This document shows positions 45,672 to 53,764 of a DNA stretch of 64,000 nucleotides, one piece after another. The notes under the pieces were generated by a model, which saw nothing but the letters and a program-made list of their open reading frames with translations, ran no database searches and was not told the DNA's origin. A program made the position numbers and the translations under genes. The DNA is from Actinomadura graeca (GTDB taxonomy: Bacteria > Actinomycetota > Actinomycetes > Streptosporangiales > Streptosporangiaceae). Numbering within the stretch: position 1 is the first letter of the stretch; every line of letters begins with the position of its first letter. The DNA lies in contig NZ_CP059572.1 in the NCBI RefSeq assembly GCF_019175365.1, positions 7,378,001 to 7,442,000 of the forward strand, written 5' to 3'.

Positions 45672-46250
45672 ATGTCGATCTCGCTGCAGAAGGGGCAGAA
45701 GGTCTCCCTGGCCAAGCCCGGCGGAGGCACGCTCACCCGGGTCCGGATGGGCCTGGGCTGGGACGCGGTCGCCAAGAAGGGCCGGTTCGGCCGGTCCAAG
45801 GCCCAGTCCATCGACCTGGACGCGTCCTGCCTGCTGTTCGACGCCGCCGGCAACCTCGCCGACCAGGTCTGGTTCCGGCAGCTGCGCAGCAAGGACGGCT
45901 CGGTCCAGCACACCGGCGACAACCTGACCGGCGCGGGCGAGGGCGACGACGAGGTCATCAACGTGGACCTGCAGGGCCTGCCCGCCAACGTCGTCCAGCT
46001 GGTGTTCACCGTCAACTCCTTCACCGGCCAGGACTTCTCGCAGATCGAGAACGCCTTCTGCCGGCTCGTGGACGAGGCCACCGGCGAGGAGATCGCCCGC
46101 TACGACCTGACCGGCGCGGGCCGCCACAATGCCCAGATCATGGCGAAGGTGGCGCGGGACGGGGACGGCTGGTCCATGACCGCGATCGGCGCCACCGCGA
46201 CGGGCCGCACGTTCCAGCACCTCCTCCCGGCGGTGGCGACGCATCTGTGA
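45672..46250 (+). CDS. TerD family protein 3 (more distant)
   Basis: A 192-aa TerD-domain protein that differs from the other two: SISLQKGQKVSLAKPGG start, a basic insert (AVAKKGRFGRSKAQ), [23 protein letters not shown] and a divergent C-terminus (GRHNAQIMAKVARDGDGW). The metal-loop acids are kept. ATG 45672 has AAGGAG about 11 nt upstream. It follows terC and precedes the biosynthetic module, the usual place for this TerD type. Confidence 0.94.
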   Translation: MSISLQKGQKVSLAKPGGGTLTRVRMGLGWDAVAKKGRFGRSKAQSIDLDASCLLFDAAGNLADQVWFRQLRSKDGSVQHTGDNLTGAGEGDDEVINVDLQGLPANVVQLVFTVNSFTGQDFSQIENAFCRLVDEATGEEIARYDLTGAGRHNAQIMAKVARDGDGWSMTAIGATATGRTFQHLLPAVATHL

Positions 46251-46430
46251 CGCACCTCTCCTGACGCCGTGACGATCCGTCCCGGCGGCGCCGCCCCCTG
46301 CCCTGGGCCGGACGCCTCCGCCGGTGAATCGTTGTGTGCGGCGGATAGTGTTGAATCGTTCCGGGGGACGACCCGGGCAGGGGCCGACGATCCGCGTGTC
46401 GGCGGTCGCATCCTGAGGGGAACTTTGTGA

Positions 46431-47588
46431 ATGCGGCATTTCGATCACATTGACACCGCCCATCGCAAGCACCTCTTCTACCGGCATCCGCGGCGTTTCG
46501 AACGTCACGACGATCCCGCGGTGCTGGCGGTGGCGCTCGGCGCGACGCTCTACAGCCCGGCGACCCGCCCCGTCCTCGCCGACGACATCGAGAAGGCGTC
46601 GCGGCGGGGCGTGATGAGCATGGTCGTCTGCCTGGAGGACGCCATCGCCGACGCAGACGTCGCCGCCGGGGAGGCCAACGCGGTCGCCCAGCTGCGGGCG
46701 CTGCGGGGGCGGGGAGCGGACGTGCCGCTGCTGTTCGTCCGGGTCCGCGAGCCCGAGCAGATCGGCGACCTGGTGGACCGGCTCGGGGACGCCGCGCCGC
46801 TCGTCAGCGGGTTCGTCCTCCCGAAGTTCGGCCCGGCGGGAGGTGGAGCGTTCCTCGACGCGCTGGCGGACACCTCCGCCCGCACCGGGCTCCGGCTCCT
46901 CGCCATGCCGGTGATCGAGAGCCCCGAGGCCGTGTACGCCGAGACGCGCACCGAGATGCTGCACGACGTGGCGCGGCTGCTCGCCAAGCACCGGGAGCGG
47001 ATCCTCGCCGTCCGGCTGGGCGCCGCCGACATGTCGGCCGCCTACGGGCTGCGCCGGCCCCCGGACCTGACGATCTACGACATCCGTCCCGTCGCGGGCG
47101 TGATCTGCGACGTCGTCAACATCCTCGGCCGCGCGGACGGCACCGGGTTCGTCGTGACGGGCCCGGTCTGGGAGTACTTCTCGGCGGGGGAGCGGATGTT
47201 CAAGCCGCAACTGCGCCAGTCGCCGTTCGACGCGCAGCACGCCGCGCCGCTGCGGCAGCGGCTGATCACCTCCGATCTGGACGGGCTGATCCGCGAGGTG
47301 CACCTGGACAAGGCCAACGGGCTCACCGGCAAGACCGTGATCCATCCCAGCCATGTGGCGGCCGTCCACGCGCTGTCGGTCGTGACGCACGAGGAGTACT
47401 GCGACGCCGCCGACATCCTCGGGGTCGCGGGTGGAGGCGCGATGGCCAGCTCGTATGCGAACAAGATGAACGAGGCGAAACCGCATCGCGCGTGGGCGGA
47501 GCGGCTGATGCTGCGCGCCCGGGTGTTCGGGGTGGCGGCCGAGGGCGTGACCTTCGTCGAGCTGCTGGAAGCGGCGGGCAGCCGTTGA
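46431..47588 (+). CDS. HpcH/HpaI aldolase/citrate lyase-like protein of the Ter module
   Basis: A 385-aa CitE-type TIM-barrel lyase. It carries MVVCLEDAIADADV (acidic metal or CoA region), FVLPKFG, LLAMPVIESPEAVY, the LGAADMSAAYGLRR motif and a C-terminal KTVIHPSHVAAVH. Similar stand-alone CitE-like proteins are the first enzyme of the Ter-linked module, where a carbon-carbon lyase or ligase step is predicted. ATG 46431 has GAGGGGAA upstream. Its stop overlaps the start of the next gene, so the module is one transcript. Confidence 0.92.
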   Translation: MRHFDHIDTAHRKHLFYRHPRRFERHDDPAVLAVALGATLYSPATRPVLADDIEKASRRGVMSMVVCLEDAIADADVAAGEANAVAQLRALRGRGADVPLLFVRVREPEQIGDLVDRLGDAAPLVSGFVLPKFGPAGGGAFLDALADTSARTGLRLLAMPVIESPEAVYAETRTEMLHDVARLLAKHRERILAVRLGAADMSAAYGLRRPPDLTIYDIRPVAGVICDVVNILGRADGTGFVVTGPVWEYFSAGERMFKPQLRQSPFDAQHAAPLRQRLITSDLDGLIREVHLDKANGLTGKTVIHPSHVAAVHALSVVTHEEYCDAADILGVAGGGAMASSYANKMNEAKPHRAWAERLMLRARVFGVAAEGVTFVELLEAAGSR

Positions 47589-49006
47589 CGGGGGCGGGCG
47601 AGGTGCCGTGGCGGGGCACGTGGGTGGCGTCCCGCCTGGGCGTGCGGCTGGTCGATAGCGCGGATCCGGCGGATCTGGTGGGGCTCGCTGATCTGGTGGG
47701 GTCGGCCGACCTGGCGGGGTCGGCCGACCTGGTGGGGTTGGCCGATCTGGTGGGGCTGGCCGTCCGGCGGAACCCGAAGCGCGCTCATCTGCTGGTGTCG
47801 GCCGTGCTGGGCAAGCATGTGCCCACCGACCCTCGGCTCGTGTACGGGGCGGGTCTCCTCTTGGGGGACCTTGTGCGCGCGCGCCTGCGCGGCGCGGACG
47901 CCTCCTACGGAGGTGCCTACCTGGCGGATGCGCTGCTGGGCGTGAAGGCGGCCGCTGCGGGCCTGCGTGACTCTCTGCGGGAGCCGTGCGCGTCTGTCGA
48001 CGCCGTCGTCCTCGGCTATGCGGAAACGGCGACGGCGTTGGGGCATTCCGTCGCGGACGCCTTGGGCGGCGCCTACTACCTGCACTCCACGCGCCGCGCG
48101 GTACCGGGCTTCATCCCCTACGGAGGGTTCGAGGAAGAGCACAGCCACGCGACGAGCCATTTGCTGCTACCCGGCGACCCGACGGCGCTTGACCGGGACG
48201 TGCCCGTCGTTTTGGTGGACGACGAGTTGTCGACGGGGAAGACCGTCCTCAACACGATCGAGGCGCTCCACGCCGCGCGCCCCCACCGGCGGTACGTGGT
48301 GGCGGTCCTGGTCGACCTGCGCGGCGAGGACGACGAGGCCCGTGTATGTGCCCTCGCCCGGCGGCTGAATACGCGGATCGACATCGTCGCGCTCGCCCAT
48401 GGCCGCGTGGAACTGCCCGAGGGCATCCTGAGCGCGGGGCGGAGCCTCGTGGAGGATCTGTCCACCCAGGTCGTGCGGGAGGACGCCCCTGGCCGGTTCG
48501 AGGTGACCCGGGTGGACCTGGAGTGGCCGAGTGGGGTGCCGGACGGAGGACGCCACGGTTTCCTTCCCGTCCACAGGACACGGCTGGAGAAAGACCTCCC
48601 GCGTATGGGTGACGCCCTCGCGGGCCCTCTGAGCGGTGCCGGACGTGTGCTGGTGCTCGGGTTCGAGGAACTGATGTACGCGCCGCTGCGGCTGGCCGAG
48701 GCGCTCGCCGATCTGATACCGGAGGTGGACGTCCGGTATTCGACCACCACCCGCTCGCCCGTCCTCGCGGTGGACGACCCGGGGTACGCGATCAGGACGC
48801 GTCTGGCGTTCCCTTCGCATGACGACCCGTCCGACGGACCGGGGGAGCGCTACGCCTACAACGTGGACGCCTCGTTCGATCGCATCGTGCTCGTAGTGGA
48901 CGACATAGGCGACACCGAGGAGCTCTCCAAGGGACTCTTGGAGCGGCTGCGCGCGCTTGCGCCGGTGCTGCTCGCGACGATCCCGTCCTACAGGAGCGAG
49001 CCATGA
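47585..49006 (+). CDS. Ter-module phosphoribosyltransferase (PRTase with TRSP domain)
   Basis: A 473-aa protein with a PRTase domain carrying the PRPP loop VVLVDDELSTGKTVLN near residue 212 and GYAETATALGHSVADALGG near 142. A C-terminal TRSP domain follows (about 345-470; YSTTTRSPV, FDRIVLVVDDIGDTEELSKG). The start is TTG 47585 overlapping the previous stop (TTGA); GTG 47603 is an alternative. Residues 30-59 are a six-residue repeat (DLVGLA five times) encoded by an 18-bp array, which looks like a local expansion. The family is predicted to build an N-glycosidic bond in a nucleoside-like product. Confidence 0.9.
   Translation: MTGAGEVPWRGTWVASRLGVRLVDSADPADLVGLADLVGSADLAGSADLVGLADLVGLAVRRNPKRAHLLVSAVLGKHVPTDPRLVYGAGLLLGDLVRARLRGADASYGGAYLADALLGVKAAAAGLRDSLREPCASVDAVVLGYAETATALGHSVADALGGAYYLHSTRRAVPGFIPYGGFEEEHSHATSHLLLPGDPTALDRDVPVVLVDDELSTGKTVLNTIEALHAARPHRRYVVAVLVDLRGEDDEARVCALARRLNTRIDIVALAHGRVELPEGILSAGRSLVEDLSTQVVREDAPGRFEVTRVDLEWPSGVPDGGRHGFLPVHRTRLEKDLPRMGDALAGPLSGAGRVLVLGFEELMYAPLRLAEALADLIPEVDVRYSTTTRSPVLAVDDPGYAIRTRLAFPSHDDPSDGPGERYAYNVDASFDRIVLVVDDIGDTEELSKGLLERLRALAPVLLATIPSYRSEP
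47672..47761 (+). repeat. 18-bp tandem array inside the PRTase gene (5 units)
   Basis: Five units of GATCTGGTGGGGCTSGCC type, each encoding DLVGLA or DLVGSA. Frame is preserved. Confidence 0.9.
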
Positions 49007-49126
49007 GCAGGAGTGAGCCATGAGCAGGAGCGGACCTTGAGCAGGAGCGGACCTTGAGCAGGAGCGGACCTTGAGCAGGAGCGGACCTTGAGCAGGAGCG
49101 GACCTTGAGCAGGAGCGAGCCGTGAC
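48991..49126 (+). repeat. 17-bp tandem array carrying stop, ribosome site and start (8 units)
   Basis: Eight head-to-tail units: CAGGAGCGAGCCATGAG, CAGGAGTGAGCCATGAG, five times CAGGAGCGGACCTTGAG, and CAGGAGCGAGCCGTGAC. The stop of the PRTase gene (TGA 49004-49006) lies in the first unit and the GTG start of the next gene (49122) in the last. Every unit has an AGGAG ribosome-site core. Confidence 0.95.
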
Positions 49127-50258
49127 GCCGCCCTCGGCCCTGCCCGAGCCGCTCTACGGCCCGGCGTTCGGCAGTTACGCCGCCGAGGACGTCGCGTGGC
49201 TGCTCAAGGACCTGTCCCATGCGCGCTTGGAGGCTCCGACCGAGGAGCGTGAGGCGGCCATTCAGGCGGGTCGTGCCCACTACGCCGAGTCCTTGCCGGT
49301 GGAGTACCAGCCGGGCCCGGAGTACCGGCGGCTGTTCGCCGCGGCTCTGAAGGAGTCCGCGGAGCGCTTGGCGTATGCGACGGGTCTCCTCACCGGGATG
49401 GTCCTCGCCGAGCGCGGGCCGGACACCGTCCTGGTCTCGCTGGCGCGCGCGGGTACCCCGGTCGGGATCCTCGTCCGCCGCTGGGCGCGGTTCGCGCATG
49501 GCCTGGACCTCCCGCACTACGCGGTCAGCATCGTCCGGGGCCGTGGCATCGACACCGTCGCGCTCCGGTACCTCGCCGGGCGCCACGACCCGTCCACCGT
49601 GATGTTCGTGGACGGATGGACGGGGAAGGGCGCGATCTCCCGTGAGCTGACGGCCGCGCTGTCGGCGTACTCCGGAGCCCGGTTCCCCGACGATCTCGCC
49701 GTTCTCGCAGACCCGGGACGGTGCACCACCCTGTACGGCACACGGGACGACTTCCTCATCCCGTCCGCTTGCCTCAACTCCACGGTGTCGGGTCTCGTCA
49801 GCCGTACGGTCCTGAACGACGATCTGATCGGACCCGGTGACTTCCACGGCGCCAAGTTCTATGCGGACCTGGCCGCGGACGACGTGTCGGCCCATTTCCT
49901 CGACACCGTCTGCGCGCGCTTCGCGGACGTCGCCGAGCGGGTCGCGAAAGACCTTCCGGACCTGCGCGCCTCCGACAGGGCCCCCGACTGGTCCGGCTGG
50001 GAGGCCGTCCGCCGCGTCGGAGCCGCGCACGGCGTGGACGACCTCAACCTCATCAAGCCGGGCGTCGGGGAGACGACCCGGGTCCTGCTACGCCGCGTCC
50101 CCTGGAAGGTCCTCGCGCGGACCGGCGCGCAGGCGGACCTGACGCACATCCGGCTGCTGGCAGAGGAACGCGGCGTGCCCGTACTGGACGTGGACGACAT
50201 CCCGTACGCGTGCATGGGCCTCATCCACCCCCGATTCGGCAAGGGAGCGGTGCAGTGA
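49122..50258 (+). CDS. StiP-type PRTase/PELOTA protein of the Ter module
   Basis: A 378-aa protein with the StiP (PRTase_1) domain: FGSYAAEDVAWLLKDLS, HYAESLPVEYQPGPEY, VSLARAGTPVGILVRRW and the PRPP-type loop VMFVDGWTGKGAISREL near residue 163. A C-terminal PELOTA-like RNA-binding domain follows (about 305-372; VLLRRVPWKVLARTG, DVDDIPYACMGLIHP). The GTG at 49122 is in the last unit of a repeated ribosome-site array. The next gene overlaps its stop. Annotation as a cysteine protease in databases is doubtful; the domain is PRTase-like. Confidence 0.9.
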   Translation: MTPPSALPEPLYGPAFGSYAAEDVAWLLKDLSHARLEAPTEEREAAIQAGRAHYAESLPVEYQPGPEYRRLFAAALKESAERLAYATGLLTGMVLAERGPDTVLVSLARAGTPVGILVRRWARFAHGLDLPHYAVSIVRGRGIDTVALRYLAGRHDPSTVMFVDGWTGKGAISRELTAALSAYSGARFPDDLAVLADPGRCTTLYGTRDDFLIPSACLNSTVSGLVSRTVLNDDLIGPGDFHGAKFYADLAADDVSAHFLDTVCARFADVAERVAKDLPDLRASDRAPDWSGWEAVRRVGAAHGVDDLNLIKPGVGETTRVLLRRVPWKVLARTGAQADLTHIRLLAEERGVPVLDVDDIPYACMGLIHPRFGKGAVQ

Positions 50259-51061
50259 CCGTCCTGGTGTGCTCGGACCTCGACCGCACGCTCATCTACT
50301 CTGCGGCCGCGTTCGCCTTGGACGGCCCCGACGAGGCGATGCCGCGCCTACTCTGCGTCGAGTTCTACCAGGGCGCGCCGCTCTCCTACGTCACCGAGAC
50401 GGCCGCGCAGACCCTGGAGGCCCTCGCCAGAGCCGCCACGTTCGTCCCCACCACGACACGCACTCCCGAGCAGTACCGTCGCGTGCATCTGCTGGAGAAA
50501 CCGCCCGAGTATGCGATCTGCGCGAACGGCGGGCACCTCCTCGTGGACGGTGTGGACGACCCTGCGTGGTCGTCCGAAGTCCGCTCCCGGGTCGCGTCCG
50601 CATGCGCGCCCCTTACGGAAGTGCAAGACCACCTGATCCGCCTGGGCGGCGAGTTCGTCCTCAAGCGCAGGACCGCCTCGGACCTGTTCGCCTATACGGT
50701 CGTCGACCGCACAGCCCTCCCGGCGGGCTGGGTGGAGGACCTCACCGGCTGGTGCGGGGAGCGCGGCTGGCGCACGTCCCTGCAAGGCCGCAAGGTCTAC
50801 TGCCTGCCCGCCTCCCTGACCAAGGCGGCCGCCGCCGCCGAAGTCGCCCGCCGCACCGGCGCGTCCCGCACCATCGCCGCCGGGGACTCCCTCCTGGACC
50901 TCGACCTCCTAGAGGCCGCCGACGTCGCCGTCCGGCCCGCCCACGGCGAACTGCACGACACCGGCTGGACGTCCGCCACCGCCATCGTGACCGCGTCCCG
51001 CGGCATCGCCGCCGGCGAGGAGATCGCAGGCCGGCTGCTCGATCTCGTCGCGTCGGAATAA
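50255..51061 (+). CDS. HAD family hydrolase of the Ter module
   Basis: A 268-aa phosphatase of the HAD superfamily: motif I CSDLDRTLIYS near residue 7 with both catalytic Asp, motif II TTTRTPEQYRRV, a type C2 cap, and motif III/IV GRKVYCLPASLTKAAA and TIAAGDSLLDLDLL near 209. GTG 50255 overlaps the stop of the StiP gene (GTGA). It would remove a phosphate from the product of the two PRTases. It is the last gene of the module; the ATP-grasp gene often found in such modules is not next to it. Confidence 0.93.
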   Translation: MTVLVCSDLDRTLIYSAAAFALDGPDEAMPRLLCVEFYQGAPLSYVTETAAQTLEALARAATFVPTTTRTPEQYRRVHLLEKPPEYAICANGGHLLVDGVDDPAWSSEVRSRVASACAPLTEVQDHLIRLGGEFVLKRRTASDLFAYTVVDRTALPAGWVEDLTGWCGERGWRTSLQGRKVYCLPASLTKAAAAAEVARRTGASRTIAAGDSLLDLDLLEAADVAVRPAHGELHDTGWTSATAIVTASRGIAAGEEIAGRLLDLVASE

Positions 51062-51177
51062 ATCACCGGACGCGCGACCCGCGCGTGGAGAATCGACCGG
51101 CCGCCAGGGGTCGTCGCGGCCCGTTTCCGCGGTCACAATCACGGTGAGGCCACGACCAGGGAGGGCGCCCTGAGAAC

Positions 51178-52497
51178 ATGAGCACCCGTCTCACCGGTGA
51201 CGAGACCGCGCTGTGGCAGGCCGCGGCCCGGGTGCTCGACGCCAACTGGACCGGCGCCGCCACCGCCGCGTCCCCGGGGCTCTACCCGCACCAGTGGAGC
51301 TGGGACTCGGCGTTCATCAGCATGGGCCTGGCCCGGCACCGCCCCGACCGCGCCGAGGCCGAGCTGCTGTCGCTGTTCCGCGGCCAGTGGGCGGACGGGA
51401 TGCTCCCGCACCTCGTATTCAACAGCAGCCTCGCCCGGCACGCGTTCTTCCCCGGCCCCGAACTGTGGCGCAGCGAACATCAGCCCGGCGCGCCCCGGGG
51501 CGTCCACACCTCCGGGCTCACCCACCCCCCGCTGCACGCCCTCGCCGCCCTCCGCCTCCACAAGTGCGCCCCCGACGCCGACGGCAGCCGCGCGTTCCTC
51601 GCCCGCCTCTATCCGCTGCTGGCCGCCCAGCACCGCCACCTCGCCCGCACCCGGGACCTGGCCGGCGGGGGCCTCATCGCGATCTGCCACCCGTGGGAGT
51701 CGGGCCTGGACAACAGCCCCGCCTGGGACCGGCCCCTCGGGCGGCTCCGGCTCCCGCCCACCGCCTACGCGCCCGCCCACGTCCCCCGGACCCTCCCGAC
51801 CGGCGAGGACTACGACCGCTACGTCCGGCTCGCCATCCTCATGCGCGAGGCCGGCTACGACCCCGGCTACCTCCGCGACTCGCATCCGTTCGCCGTCGAG
51901 GACCCCCTGGTCAACGCCACCTACATCGCCTCCACGCACGCCCTCGCCGAGATCGCCGCGCTCGTCGGCGGTGACCCCGTCCCGCATCGCGAGCGCGCCG
52001 GGCACGTCCACGCCGCGCTCCGCGAACGCCTCTGGGACACCGAGGCCGGCTGCTTCCGGGCCCGCGACCTGCGTGAGGACCGGCTCCTGCCGGTCGTCAC
52101 CGCCGCCTCCTTCGGCCCGCTCCTGGACCCCGACCTGCCGGCGCCGATCGTCCGGGACCTGGTCGACCTCCTGCTGTCGGCCCGCTTCGCCGGGGCCGCC
52201 GGCTACCCCGTCCCCACCTGCGACATCCAGGCCCCGGCCTTCGACCGCGGCGGATACTGGCGCGGACCCACCTGGATCAGCACGAACTGGCTGCTCTGGT
52301 ACGGCTCCCTCGCCCACGGGCTCCCGGTCGTCGCGGACCTGCTCTACGGGTCGACCATGCGCCTCGTCCGCCAGTCCGGCTTCCGCGAGTTCTTCGACCC
52401 CTTCGACGGGACGGGCCGCGGCTCCCACGACCACTCCTGGTCCGCGGCGCTCGTCCTGGACCTGCTCGGTGCCCGCCGCGCCCCGCAGGCCGCCTGA
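51178..52497 (+). CDS. MGH1-like (alpha/alpha)6-barrel glycoside hydrolase
   Basis: A 439-aa cytoplasmic protein like mannosylglycerate/glucosylglycerate hydrolases and GH63/GH37-type trehalases. It shows PGLYPHQWSWDSAFISMGL near residue 33, GMLPHLVFN near 77, HPWESGLDNSPAWD near 172, YWRGPTWISTNWLLW near 360 and a final EFFDPFDGTGRGSHDHSWSA-type segment with the putative base. There is no signal peptide. ATG 51178 lies 116 nt after the Ter-module HAD gene, so it may have its own promoter. Probable role in compatible-solute or oligosaccharide turnover. Confidence 0.88.
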   Translation: MSTRLTGDETALWQAAARVLDANWTGAATAASPGLYPHQWSWDSAFISMGLARHRPDRAEAELLSLFRGQWADGMLPHLVFNSSLARHAFFPGPELWRSEHQPGAPRGVHTSGLTHPPLHALAALRLHKCAPDADGSRAFLARLYPLLAAQHRHLARTRDLAGGGLIAICHPWESGLDNSPAWDRPLGRLRLPPTAYAPAHVPRTLPTGEDYDRYVRLAILMREAGYDPGYLRDSHPFAVEDPLVNATYIASTHALAEIAALVGGDPVPHRERAGHVHAALRERLWDTEAGCFRARDLREDRLLPVVTAASFGPLLDPDLPAPIVRDLVDLLLSARFAGAAGYPVPTCDIQAPAFDRGGYWRGPTWISTNWLLWYGSLAHGLPVVADLLYGSTMRLVRQSGFREFFDPFDGTGRGSHDHSWSAALVLDLLGARRAPQAA

Positions 52498-52514
52498 TCG
52501 CCTACCGTGGGGGA

Positions 52515-52997
52515 ATGCGCCTACTCCGAGGCCGGGTGCCCGCCGGCGTCGCCCTGGAACGCGGCGAACGCGTCCTCGCCACGGCCCCCACCCGCGGCGG
52601 TTCCCACGTCACGGCGACCACCACGGCCCTGCACGTCCCCACCCCCGAGGGCGGCTTCACCCGCATCCCCTGGGAACGCGTCGACCAGGCGTCCTGGAAG
52701 GACGGCTGGCTCCACGTCCAGGAGACCTCCGCCGGGGCCGAGCACCACGTGCGCCTCACCGACCCCGGCTCCGTCCCGGAGACCGTCCGCGAACGCGTCA
52801 CCGCGACCATCGCCGTCAGCCACCAGGCCAGGCTCCCCGGCGGCGGAAAGGTCCGGATCGCCGGCCGCCGTCCCGCCGCCGGGGGAGAGGTCCGCTGGTC
52901 CTTCGTCTTCGGCGCGGGCCTCGACCCCGCCGACCCGGGCCTACGGGCCCAGGCCGAGCAGATCCTCGAGGACCTGCGCCGCCAGACCGGCCTCTGA
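52515..52997 (+). CDS. actinobacterial conserved hypothetical protein (PH-like)
   Basis: A 160-aa protein (MRLLRGRVPAGVALERGERVLATAPT). The pattern of short beta strands with WERVDQASWKDGWLHVQE resembles a bacterial PH-like domain; the end has a helix (DPGLRAQAEQILEDLRRQTG). No membrane segment. ATG 52515 has TACCGT (52503-52508) 6 nt upstream, suggesting a leaderless mRNA. Function unknown. Confidence 0.75.
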   Translation: MRLLRGRVPAGVALERGERVLATAPTRGGSHVTATTTALHVPTPEGGFTRIPWERVDQASWKDGWLHVQETSAGAEHHVRLTDPGSVPETVRERVTATIAVSHQARLPGGGKVRIAGRRPAAGGEVRWSFVFGAGLDPADPGLRAQAEQILEDLRRQTGL

Positions 52998-53010
52998 CCA
53001 GCGGAGCCGG

Positions 53011-53295
53011 TCAACCCGGATAGGCGTTCGGCTCCGCGCCGGCCTTCGCGCCCTCTCCGCCCTGCACCTGCTCAGGCGCCTTGTCCTTGGCCGACGACGT
53101 CAGGCTCTCGGCCTTCCCCCGCGCGACCCCGGCGACCTCGTTGCCCTTGGCCCGCAGCTTCTCCGTGGCCTCCTGGACGTTCGGGTTCTCCGACACCTGC
53201 CGCGACCACTCCTTCAGCTGCTCGTAGCGCTCGCGCCCCGCCCTCGTCCCGAAGACGTAGCCGATCGCGGCGCCGGCGATGAACGCGTATTTCAT
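53011..53295 (-). CDS. YtxH-like small membrane-associated protein
   Basis: A 94-aa protein: one short N-terminal hydrophobic segment (MKYAFIAGAAIGYVFGTRAG), then an amphipathic, charged helix (YEQLKEWSRQVSENPNVQEA) and a Gly/Ala/Pro-rich tail. This matches YtxH-like or general-stress small proteins. ATG 53295 has GGGAG 6 nt upstream. It converges on the preceding gene with a 13-bp gap. Confidence 0.8.
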   Translation of the reverse strand: MKYAFIAGAAIGYVFGTRAGRERYEQLKEWSRQVSENPNVQEATEKLRAKGNEVAGVARGKAESLTSSAKDKAPEQVQGGEGAKAGAEPNAYPG

Positions 53296-53442
53296 GTCAA
53301 CTCCCAGGTCCTGGCGGTAAGGTCCCACACCCATACCCACGATCGGCGCCTCCATCCACACCGCCCGCAACGCGTGCGCGAACAGCCCTGGACATGCGCT
53401 AACCTAGACCCGCCGGTACGCCCCCGGGCCCGGCAGGCACGA

Positions 53443-53515
53443 TCCCGCGTAGCTCAATCGGCAGAGCAGCCGGCTGTTAACCGGCAGGTTATTGGTTCGA
53501 GTCCAATCGCGGGAG
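53443..53515 (+). tRNA. tRNA-Asn (GTT)
   Basis: 73 nt folding as a full cloverleaf: acceptor TCCCGCG/CGCGGGA with discriminator G, D arm GCTC/GAGC, anticodon stem CCGGC/GCCGG-type with GTT at 53476-53478, and T arm ATTGG-TTCGAGT-CCAAT. CCA is not encoded. TAACCT at 53400-53405 may be its -10 box. Confidence 0.96.
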
Positions 53516-53764
53516 CAAGAGGATCTTCTCATCGTCGCAGTTCAGGCCCCATCCGTGAAGCCGGAGCGGGGCCGTTTCCGTGTCTGCGCGACATTCTGTC
53601 TGGCTCCGGTCCGCCGATGTCGTTCGACGATGCGGTTCGGCTCCGTGGTGTTGTTCGTTCGGGCGGGCCTGCGATTCGTGGCGGCAGATGTCCCGTCCGG
53701 CCTCGTGGGAGCACTCGGCGGGGACGTGGTTGCGGTCTTGGGTGGGGCTCGCAGGCCCGGGTGG

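Noticed and set aside
48991..49126. CRISPR array
   Set aside because: Units are contiguous 17-mers with no spacers; no cas genes. The same applies to the 13- and 17-bp arrays at 38138 and 18805.
53443..53764. Integrated element at tRNA-Asn
   Set aside because: No repeat of the tRNA 3' end downstream and no integrase gene nearby.
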